Made by a program: the position numbers and the translations under genes | Assembly (NCBI GenBank): GCA_032622095.1 | Contig: CP136069.1 | Location: forward strand, 19,605,326-19,669,325 | Length of the DNA stretch: 64,000 nucleotides | Source of the DNA: Siphonodentalium dalli | Lineage: Eukaryota > Mollusca > Scaphopoda > Gadilida > Siphonodentaliidae | Direction of reading: 5' to 3' | The notes under the pieces: model-generated | The model's input: the letters and a program-made list of their open reading frames with translations, nothing else | Told to the model about the DNA's origin: nothing | Databases searched by the model: none | Shown here: positions 56,500 to 64,000 of the stretch, piece by piece | Layout: each line of letters begins with the position of its first letter | Position numbering within the stretch: the first letter of the stretch is position 1

Positions 56500-57364
56500 A
56501 GAGACCTTTCGCAAAATCACGAATACGATTACGGATATAGAAATATATATCCTGCCAGTATACGGCCAAAATTCAATCTTTACGCACAGGGGTACTTATG
56601 GTTACACTGGTGTAAATAGGGTTCGGAGTGACATCTAGCGGATGCGGGAGGAATATAGAGGAGAGAATAAAATAGACACTGGGCCCTGATTGGTCAATAG
56701 TCTTGTGTGCTTTTCGCATAAAAAAATCATCACAACTCTTCCCTATGATTTCCCATAGATAAAATAACCATTGGCACAGGAATTAACCCTTTGTAGTGAA
56801 GTTTGAATTTTTTAGTATGGTCTAAAATGTGACAGTATATTTTTATGCGGTTCTGACACTAGTTACGAAAACACAAGATTTAAAGGCGAATTCCCTGCTA
56901 GATAGACTTGATTTTTGTGTGTAAAAAGTTTCCCAAAATGTAAATTTTTCAGATTTAAAGAAAATTTTGGACCCAACATTTATATCGCCAACAGTATACG
57001 CTAAAACGTTTGCACTGAGGCCTATCGAAAACATATACACCTGTCACGTGACCAGTGTAACCTAAAGTGAGACGAAATATACCCCACGCAGTTTAATTAT
57101 GTGCAGATGTGTCAAGAATGTGCCACTGGTCCTGCTTGGGGGCACTCTAACATTATCCGTGTGGTCTATTCCACACGGATAAGAACATGGGGTCTGAAAG
57201 AGACACATATTACTCTTTCCACCAAATATATGTGTAACTGAATATAGTTGGGCATATGCCGTCTCACCAATTGGCCATCGTAGGTAAATTGTGATGGAGT
57301 CAACCTTATACTAGGACAATATACCCAATCCGTAATCGTGTTTGTGATTTTGCGAAAGGTCTCT
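56500..57364. mobile_element. GAGACCTTTCGC-end MITE, interrupted copy
   Basis: Same ends as 46588-46955: GAGACCTTTCGCAAAATCAC and GTGATTTTGCGAAAGGTCTC, with TAGTA next to both ends as a probable 5-bp target duplication. The interior matches up to TTCAATCTTTACGCA, where another element (56587-57075) has inserted. Confidence 0.78.
56587..57075. mobile_element. Nested element with TTACACTGGT inverted ends
   Basis: ACTTATGGTTACACTGGTGT at the left and ACCAGTGTAACCTAAAGT at the right are short inverted ends. The insert of about 490 bp splits the surrounding MITE and is therefore younger. No transposase frame is present. Confidence 0.6.
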
Positions 57365-57601
57365 AGTACTGTACATATCGCGTACATCCTGAATGGCGAA
57401 TCGAGTACATCGATCGTGACGTCATGCGCCCAGCTACAGCTACCCGGATGAAGGATACCGGACAACAATTCGGACACCGTACAACAATTACACGCACATG
57501 TTAGCTAACTTCTTTCTCTACTGTGATTATTTTATATGATACAAAGACGCAAATCCATAATCTCTCGGCATATTTAATCCCCGCATGCAGAACATGCAAG
57601 T

Positions 57602-57836
57602 CCTCGAGATTTGAATATATCACACCCTTTAGACCTACGGGAATTTATTTGGCGAGATTCCACGAGATTTGAATATATCACACCCTTTAGACCTACGGGA
57701 ATTTATTTGGCGAGATTCCACGAGATTTGAATATATCACACCCTTTAGACCTACGGGAATTTATTTGGCGAGATTCCACGAGATTTGAATATATCACACC
57801 CTTTAGACCTACGGGAATTTATTTGGCGAGATTTCG
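57602..57836 (+). repeat. 58-bp tandem repeat, four near-identical copies
   Basis: GAGATTTGAATATATCACAC, CCTTTAGACCTACGGGAATT, TATTTGGCGAGATTCCAC repeats four times with no visible change, indicating very recent expansion or assembly artefact. Confidence 0.93.
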
Positions 57837-58040
57837 GCTGCTCGGAACTAGTCGTCATCAGGTCATCGTCAGATGAAGCTCTGAGCAGCAGAAATCTTGA
57901 TTGTTAAATTTTGACAGATCTTAAATGATTTTACATTCGAACCTCTACATGTATGGCCTAATACCCCAGTCCACATATTTACATATGATAAAATCAATTT
58001 AGAATATAGCTCGGAAGGATTTGTTTATGGTCATATATAA

Positions 58041-58300
58041 CCCTTTCATGATGGGATCTTCCTGAATTTTCCGAAAACCCTGTGCCAATGCATTCTCTTA
58101 AGTTTCAGAGTCGACCATAGGTCGCCTCACATATATACGAGAATGTATTGGCCTAACAAGTTATATATATATTTTAAAATAATTGTTAAAAAATGTAAGA
58201 AAAAATGATAAAAAATTAAAACATTGTTAAAGAATGTGTGAAATATTGATAAAGAATGTAAGAAAAAATGATAAAATGTTAATATGTTAAAGAATATAAG
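58041..58300 (+). mobile_element. Diverged single-hairpin relative of the twin-hairpin family
   Basis: AACCCTTTCATGATGGGATC, then CCTGTGCCAATGCATTCTCT, GAGTCGACCATAGGTCGCCT and ATATATACGAGAATGTATTG, then an AT-rich spacer in which AAAGAATGTAAGAAAAAATG repeats three or four times. The second hairpin is absent. Confidence 0.65.
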
Positions 58301-58702
58301 ACAAAATGATAAGGGATATCAGCACCCTACCGAAATTATGAAGCCGAACTTTATACAAATGGGAGAAGAGATAGTAATCACTGAGTCATGCAAATTATTG
58401 TCATAAATTTAATCCCCCTGGTCACTGAAAAAGGAAGTATTCTGAAAGAGAAAAATTGGATCCAATACTTATTTGTGTAGATATAGAAAATCGAATTGGA
58501 TATCGAATTGCAGTAATTTTGGCATGTATAATAATACTTTGTTGGGCGTCGGTCGTTCATGTGTTTCGAGATTTTCAATATTCTTCAGAATGTTGAGGAC
58601 ATAACCATGGCGTTCACCACACCATTTGCGACATATGCGAACGTACTATAGTATATGAGTAGTCATAATCACAATCTGTTAAATCTTTTGTATTTATGAC
58701 GC

Positions 58703-59149
58703 TTAAATCCAACTCAATCAGTATTAACGCTACTAAATTACTATTTCCTTGGCTTCGGGGTAAAAAATATTTGATTCGAATCGAGGAACCCACCCATCAA
58801 AGCTCAGAGTGATCAGATATCGATGTTAGAAATCTATTATTTTAATTTTAGGTGGCCCAGTAAACAGTCGACGAGAGGAATTTCTCTGCCCAAATTGCGG
58901 ATGAAGATGGATAACACTAAAATCAAGTGGCTTTTTGGTGTCAGATATTTGACAAACCGGCAAAAATTCGTTGACCAAAATGTTGATAAATAACAGGTTT
59001 TGGGCAATTTTATACTATAGTTGACTGTGGTTAGCATTATTGTTTGGCAATTAATCGATTCTGATAACTGAAACGGCATTTAAAAAAATGTTGTTGTTGT
59101 TGGAATCTGATGGTATGGGGACGATCGAATAGGATTGAGTACCTTTAAC
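58703..59149 (+). mobile_element. ACTCAATCCGATT-family MITE
   Basis: The left end is altered (AATCCAACTCAATCAG). The interior matches GATTCGAATCGAGGAACCCA and CAGAGTGATCAGATATCGAT, and the end is AATAGGATTGAGTACCTTTA. Confidence 0.72.
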
Positions 59150-59967
59150 TGTTCTCCTAATCGTTCCGTGTCATTTGACTTAAACAATAGTAGTTTTATG
59201 CCGACAACGTGAAATACATGCATGCTGTTTGGAAATCTGGTACAGCGAATGTCAGCGATGTGAAGCAACAACAATTTCATTTCTACACAGATACGCATTG
59301 TATCAAATGTCACTCTTTACGGGTGTATTCGAATCCAAGTTCTTCTATTTTCGTGAAGAGGGTCAGGCAAACTCCATGCAGGGTTTACATCCCTTGATGA
59401 CTCGATAAGACCGCTGCTACCGGCGACATTTCACCCACATTTGGTGGACTTCCGCGATATTAAAATATATACTAAGCGAGCAGAGCAAAATGCTGCCCTT
59501 ATTAAGCACACAAAATATCGAACAAAATTTGTGTGGTTTCGTACCTTAAGTTTGGAAAGTCCCACCAGAACCAAAGAACTATATTTCGAAACGGTGTGAT
59601 CTGGTTCTCAGATTATTTTATCAGCACAAAAGTATAAACGCACATGGACGACAACGTCCCGACAACACGCATGGAAAGTCAAACACGTGAGTTCTAATTT
59701 GTATAATTTTGATGAGTTGCTTGCGAAAAACGTCAACAAAACTATCGCCCCGATTATCCATTCTGTCATTAAGTTTTTAGTGCGGGAATTGTTCTCAAAG
59801 CGCATAGGAAATTTGACTCTGCATGGGGCGATCGGTTTTCGCCATTTTGTTTGGAAAATCCCGCGCTAAATATAGAAACGGAATTCTAGTACCCAACCGG
59901 TTACAGAGTCAGAAAGGAAGTATGACTGGTGCGCTCTGGTAGAGATTGAGGGTCAGGCCTTGGAATA
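59150..59967. other. Intergenic DNA, no gene supported
   Basis: The part at 59360-59420 resembles 45790-45870 and 54360-54420. Frames of 60-66 codons overlap on both strands at 59608-59869 without splice or domain support. Confidence 0.35.
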
Positions 59968-60191
59968 GGGTGTCTGTCGTTTGCAGAATGAGGTCCCCAG
60001 AGGGTGAATTTAGTGATGCTACTCCGCATAGCGGGCTAGCATACCAAATTCACCCTCTGGGAACCTCATTCTGCTGAGGTGTAAGCAGAATGAGGTCCCC
60101 AGAGGGTGAATTTGGTGATGCTAGCCCGCCATGCGGGGTAGCATAACTAAATTCACCCTCTGTGGACCTCATTCTGCAAATGACATACACC
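59968..60191. mobile_element. Double-hairpin MITE
   Basis: GGTGTCTGTCGTTTGCAGAA at the left and CTGCAAATGACATACACCCC at the right are the ends. Between them are two adjacent hairpins of about 92 bp (59984-60075 and 60086-60178), each with AGAATGAGGTCCCCAGAGGG and its complement. Relatives are at 24476-25505. Confidence 0.8.
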
Positions 60192-60857
60192 CCATTTCAA
60201 GGCTTGTTGGGGGTCATGTTCTTGGGGATGCGAACACCAGGAACAGACACAAGAACATCGTAACGTCAGTTCGCGGGTGTGAATTTTCACTCCCCGTGTT
60301 GTGGGAAGTAAAGGTCACGAACAAGGAATTTTATCAGGAGACTCATAAATGTTTGTTCTCCGGTGTATCTATAGATATTAAAGAGTAAGATCTATCAATG
60401 TTTATCAAATAAATGTAAATACCGCTAGAACTTTTTATTTTATTTAAATTATTATTATACAAGAGATTCTCATTTTCGCCTAATCGTTGAAAGCATTCAA
60501 AAACCTCAGAATTATATAATTCAAGCAAATTTTGATTTCTGATTCGCTTTTAATACTGGAAGTTGTCGAATGCAATTATGCTGATGTTTTCTCGGAGTTT
60601 TATATTAAATATTCAATAGTAAATTTATTACCCGATAATCAAAATGTTAACAGTTACAGTTAGGTATTTTAAACTTTAGGATAACTTATTTTAACTTGTG
60701 GAATATATGTGGGAAAAGCTCCATTCGTATCTGCACACAATTATAACACTCGAGATTACACGAGACCACGTTCGCGAACACAGAAGAACATGGATTCGAA
60801 TACACCCTACAAATACACAATCAGTACAATCTATGTTCATTTGGTATTATGCATTAA
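60192..60857. other. Intergenic DNA, nothing recognised
   Basis: AT-rich with frequent stops in every frame. No repeat or exon could be supported. Confidence 0.35.
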
Positions 60858-61238
60858 CCCTTTACCCAACAGAACGGCCCTGTGCCAATGCATTCTCTTA
60901 TATATGCGAGTCGATCATAGGTCGCCTCGCATATATAAGAGAATGCATTGGCTTAACACATTAAAAATTATAAAATTGTTAAAGAATGTAAGAAAAAATG
61001 GTAAAAAAGATTTTTTTTAGGCCAATGCATTCTCTTATATATGCGAGGCGACCTATGGTCGACTCGCATATATAAGAGAATGCATTGGCACAGGGCATAA
61101 CTGTAACCATCACAATGTGGTCAATGAGCCGGTTCCAATGATACCCATATTTGTATGGTTCTATTGAGACAGACCGAAGATATTTTAGGCTGTTGAAGCT
61201 TTATTTGGCCGGTTTTGGCCGGTTTGTTGGGTAAAGGG
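60858..61238 (-). mobile_element. piggyBac-like twin-hairpin MITE (copy 4)
   Basis: CCCTTTACCCAACAGAACGG at the left and GGTTTGTTGGGTAAAGGG at the right, with TTAA at 60854-60857 and TTAC at 61239-61242. Both hairpins (about 60887-60954 and 61020-61088) are intact. It ends about 150 bp from the poly(A) region of gene C. Confidence 0.87.
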
Positions 61239-61388
61239 TTACACATGTTACACTAAAATACATGTACCGCACAATTTAGTTTGTTTGTCCTCAAAATGAA
61301 TATTTCGAAACTTACAACTCGGTCTTTAGTACCCAGAGAACAATGGCGCACAAATTCGATTGAAAATTTACTGCAATGTCCAAACATC

Positions 61389-61426
61389 TTTATTCATTTC
61401 AAACCAGGTTTGGCCAAACTTTTATT
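61389..61426 (-). terminator. Poly(A) signals of gene C
   Basis: On the minus strand AATAAA occurs at 61421-61426 and again at 61389-61394, about 45 and 80 nt after the stop. They support 61470-63443 as the terminal exon. Confidence 0.6.
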
Positions 61427-61469
61427 CAGTCAACTGACTCATTAACGGTGTTAGTCATGTCCTATTCCA

Positions 61470-63443
61470 TCAGTACGAGGCCACTATCATCCCTGTTGGT
61501 GAAATGAGGTGCGTGAGGGGTCGGTGTGGATAAATTATACCAGAGATTGGCTCAGACGTCACGTCACCATTGTCAAGGTTGTTCTCTTTTCCCATCTTGC
61601 ACCATCGACACTTACACTCATCGGGAGCATCTCCTGGACTACTACCTAGTTTATCATTCCCAGTTTTACTCGACTTTTCTGACGTTTTTCGCTTGTCGTT
61701 CTGTCGTGTGTTGTTGGATAACGTTCTCGGATTCGATGCATAGAGCCGAGGCTCACCGGATTCAACAACAGGAACACGCCCACGAGAAGCTATCGGCTGA
61801 TAAGGCTCATACGGATTAACTTCCGGTTTGTTTCCAAGACGACCAAGTTCGTGTGTTGTCTTTGGTAGCTGGTATAGAGAATTTGCGTTGTTTTGTGGTA
61901 CGGACGTCATACGACTGACGTTGCTTATAGGAGCATCTGAGCGTCCGTGCGTCGTGAGCGGTAGATAGCGTTGCTCTTCTAGGCTCCCGAGAGGTAGTGG
62001 TTCAGTGCGATTTGGCTGAGGTAAAATTCCGTTTTCTCGTCCATGTGACATTAAAGGCTGGTAGCGATTGGGTTCAGGTTCGTTCGCTGCTGGGCGATTT
62101 GGCTGAGGGAAAATTCCGTTTTCTCGTCCATGTGATGTTAAGGGCTGGTAGCGATTGGGTTCAGGTTCGTTCGCTGCTGGGCGATTTGTCTGAGGGAAAA
62201 TTCCGTTTTCTCGTCCATGTGATGTTAAGGGCTGGTAGCGAGTTAGTTCAGGTTCGTTCGCTGCTGGGGCACCCTTGGTGTTTGCAGGTTTTCCACCGCG
62301 AGGACTGCCTCTTTTTGATGGATTTCTTTTATCGGCTGTATCTTCGTTATCTTTCGGTTTACCCACTGGATGACTGTTAGCGTCCCTGTTTACTAAATTA
62401 GTCCCACTGAGATCAAGTAAACTATACACTTCCAAATTAGAAAGGTCGCCTTTTCTGTCAGGCTTTTCTGCTAACGCAAATTTCTTTTTCTCATCGGGTT
62501 TATTATTTTTTGCCGACTGTTTATCCTTTTTAACATCCTTTACTTTCACTTTTTTTCCTTCATCCTTCATTGGTTCAGGTTTATTTTTAGGAAACTCCTT
62601 TTTCTGAGTTTTTGCTGCCGAGTTCTTCCGAGCTTCATCCTCTCTGTATATGTTGTCATTGTTGTTACCATAGTAACCGCGATCATTATCGTTATCGTCA
62701 TTTCTAGGTCTTGATCGCCATGGTGGAATTGCAGTCACGGGTTTGTCATCCATGAACTCAGGTTTCCTTTGAGGTCCTCTCCGTGGAGGTTCGTCAGAAG
62801 AAACACTTTTCATGGAAACCACGTCGTAGAATGTATTGCCCTTGTATTCTCGAGGTTTGTTTGTATACATCGACATATTGTGTCGCATCTTATTATCATA
62901 AACATGTCCCTGTGGCTTATACGCTTCTCGCACCGTATCCCACTTCGATGTCTTAGAATTGTCAGTGATGTTGGGCAGAGTTCGATTGGCAGACGTTGCT
63001 CGTTCATTCCGGCTTGATCTACCATCGGATTTTGCCGACTTTTCTCTTCGTGGTGAGTTTTTGAGAATTCCTTTCCGAGGCACTGTTCCGCCATGTCTGG
63101 CTTGTCTCCGGTTACGGTAGTCCTGGGCGATGTCATCATTTGACGGATCAGGCTGTCCGATATAAGGTGTAGGGTTTCCCGTAGCGGGGTCTATGTAGTA
63201 ACTCCGGGCCTGTGGGAACATTCCATTGTGTGTATACGTCCTAGTTGAATCGTCATGATACACAGGTCCATGCTCGGCGAATCTTGTACTTTTTTGAGTT
63301 TTGGGCGTACTTTTCTGTGTTTTGGGCTGCTTAGTTGGATGAACTTTCATATTCGATGCTCGAGATTTGTTTTTCTTGTCACCGAGGGCATTGTCTTTCC
63401 ACTTGAGATATTCCATAATCGGCGGTCCAACGAATTCCCCCAT
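61470..63443 (-). CDS. Gene C: disordered protein with inhibitor-2-like PP1-docking motifs
   Basis: A 657-codon frame starting MGEFVGPPIMEYLKWKD. No globular domain or signal peptide is seen. Residues 123-132 read RKGILKNSPR, containing the KGILK motif by which inhibitor-2 (PPP1R2 family) binds protein phosphatase 1. At 162-169 SKTSKWD parallels the inhibitor-2 KSQKWD motif, followed by AYKPQGHVY (Y-x-P-x4-Y, as in inhibitor-2). The next residues, VYDNKMRHNMSMY, also resemble the YDGNLKDNMTKG module of gene A, and REYKG follows at 198-202. Residues 393-479 hold three 29-residue repeats with RYQPLTSHGRENGIFPQ and two decayed relatives follow to about 560. CKCRWC lies at 610-615. An 84-bp intron precedes the ATG and AATAAA follows the stop. 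The PP1 role is an inference from motif order. Confidence 0.87.
   Translation of the reverse strand: MGEFVGPPIMEYLKWKDNALGDKKNKSRASNMKVHPTKQPKTQKSTPKTQKSTRFAEHGPVYHDDSTRTYTHNGMFPQARSYYIDPATGNPTPYIGQPDPSNDDIAQDYRNRRQARHGGTVPRKGILKNSPRREKSAKSDGRSSRNERATSANRTLPNITDNSKTSKWDTVREAYKPQGHVYDNKMRHNMSMYTNKPREYKGNTFYDVVSMKSVSSDEPPRRGPQRKPEFMDDKPVTAIPPWRSRPRNDDNDNDRGYYGNNNDNIYREDEARKNSAAKTQKKEFPKNKPEPMKDEGKKVKVKDVKKDKQSAKNNKPDEKKKFALAEKPDRKGDLSNLEVYSLLDLSGTNLVNRDANSHPVGKPKDNEDTADKRNPSKRGSPRGGKPANTKGAPAANEPELTRYQPLTSHGRENGIFPQTNRPAANEPEPNRYQPLTSHGRENGIFPQPNRPAANEPEPNRYQPLMSHGRENGILPQPNRTEPLPLGSLEEQRYLPLTTHGRSDAPISNVSRMTSVPQNNANSLYQLPKTTHELGRLGNKPEVNPYEPYQPIASRGRVPVVESGEPRLYASNPRTLSNNTRQNDKRKTSEKSSKTGNDKLGSSPGDAPDECKCRWCKMGKENNLDNGDVTSEPISGIIYPHRPLTHLISPTGMIVASY
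61996..62263 (-). repeat. 87-bp coding tandem repeat in gene C
   Basis: Three copies of 87 bp encode 29-residue units with the core YQPLTSHGRENGI. The DNA copies are over 90% alike. The plus-strand ORF at 61997-62380 is a shadow. Confidence 0.9.
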
Positions 63444-63465
63444 TGTGTTCGGGTGTGTTGCAACT

Positions 63466-63549
63466 CTACAATAGAATAGAATAATATAGTTAACTAGAAT
63501 GCAATCACTGGAGCTGCCTACACATTTGGCATGTTTTGTGGTGTCTTAC
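63466..63549 (-). other. 84-bp intron in the 5' UTR of gene C
   Basis: On the minus strand TTGTTG|GTAAGACAC (donor at 63549) and CTATTCTATTGTAG|AG (acceptor ending 63466) bound an 84-bp intron that ends 22 nt before the ATG. Both sites match the consensus well. A leader exon would extend upstream from 63550. Confidence 0.6.
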
Positions 63550-63800
63550 CAACAACAGTTTGAACCACGGGTGCTGGCCCCTCGTGTGAGAGATCGATAA
63601 CAAAAATCTAGATATCAAATCTCAGTTCATCCATCGCTGAAATAGTTGTGTGTACGGCCAGAATATCTCTGTTAACTCAAGTTGATCTATTACACTTAAT
63701 GATGGTCTTAGTGATACGTACGAGTTGTTTGACATATTTATAGAACAATATAGACATCGTTCGTATAAAGGGTGTGAAGACGATTGGTTGCCGATGATGG

Positions 63801-63810
63801 TATATTATAT
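63801..63810 (-). promoter_or_regulatory. Possible TATA box of gene C
   Basis: On the minus strand GGTATATAATATACC lies next to CCCAATTGG, with CAACCAATCG about 15 nt further on. A start site near 63775 would give a leader exon of roughly 225 nt before the 84-bp intron. The motif is common in AT-rich DNA. Confidence 0.3.
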
Positions 63811-63825
63811 ACCAATTGGGTTAAA

Positions 63826-64000
63826 TTACTAGTTTGACTAGAATGATATCAAGTGTGTATGTCATTGCACTTCAGTGGCAAAAACATCAAAGTAAATTAC
63901 AAATACCGACACAATTAAATAAAAGACAGGCGACCATTGGCTAGTCTTTGATTAACAGTGTGTCACTGTGAACATGCCCTTAGTGACTGATCTACAGTCT
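63826..64000. other. End of window, upstream of gene C
   Basis: No gene or repeat was recognised in the final stretch. Confidence 0.3.

Noticed and set aside
59320-59345. TTCGAATCC as a tRNA T-arm
   Set aside because: No matching A-box, acceptor stem or anticodon arm could be folded around it.

Overview
This is a gene-poor, AT-rich, repeat-dense stretch of nuclear DNA from an animal. No bacterial gene organisation, rRNA, convincing tRNA or CRISPR array is visible. GT-AG splice signals, AATAAA poly(A) signals, many small inverted-repeat (MITE-like) transposons and large minisatellites all point to a metazoan. A marine lophotrochozoan such as a mollusc fits the style of the sequence, but that is a guess; nothing here is diagnostic.

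Only four genes are convincing. Gene A (5216-13201, +) is one unbroken 2661-codon exon encoding a giant Lys/Glu/Arg/Asp-rich protein. Its core is a recent array of 117-residue units. Each unit is a Tyr/Gly-rich EYKGG...GNLGDDMTKG module joined to a stretch of about 65 residues rich in E, R and K. SP/RS-rich blocks and a short box, NDWWAKNMRSKRRP, follow. Gene B (41114-43405, +) encodes a 763-residue disordered Lys/Asp/Thr/Asn-rich protein ending in a matching box, DDWWRDNMKSYRRP. Gene D (53027-53461, +) encodes a 144-residue protein whose N terminus looks N-myristoylated. Gene C (61470-63443, -) encodes a 657-residue disordered protein with a KGILKN motif, then SKTSKWD and Y-x-P-x4-Y, in the order found in protein phosphatase inhibitor-2. 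It also has one diverged copy of the gene A module. Genes A, B and C therefore look like parts of one rapidly evolving family or functional set. In all four genes a splice acceptor lies just upstream of the ATG, so the 5' UTR is probably split or trans-spliced. The big exons of A and B each end 37-39 nt after the WW box at a donor-like site.

Layout: 1-5200 is a possible degraded Myb/SANT-like fragment, transposon copies and a tandem duplication that copies the acceptor of gene A. 5216-14380 is gene A and a candidate last exon. 14.4-28.2 kb is MITEs and 75-bp, 23-bp and about 72-bp minisatellites. 28.26-31.59 kb is a large foldback built on a degenerate minisatellite. 31.83-36.0 kb is a 4.2-kb element with 449-bp terminal inverted repeats. 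36-41 kb is degenerate G/C-tract repeats and MITEs, followed by gene B. 43.4-53 kb is more MITEs and a 43-bp minisatellite, followed by gene D. 53.6-61.3 kb is MITEs, some nested, followed by gene C.

At least thirteen copies of one roughly 68-bp hairpin occur in the window, mostly as pairs inside TTAA-flanked piggyBac-like MITEs. No intact transposase or reverse transcriptase was seen, so the mobile elements here appear non-autonomous. How the four proteins work together cannot be read from the sequence. A cytoskeletal or scaffold role for A and B and a PP1-docking role for C are the most concrete hypotheses.
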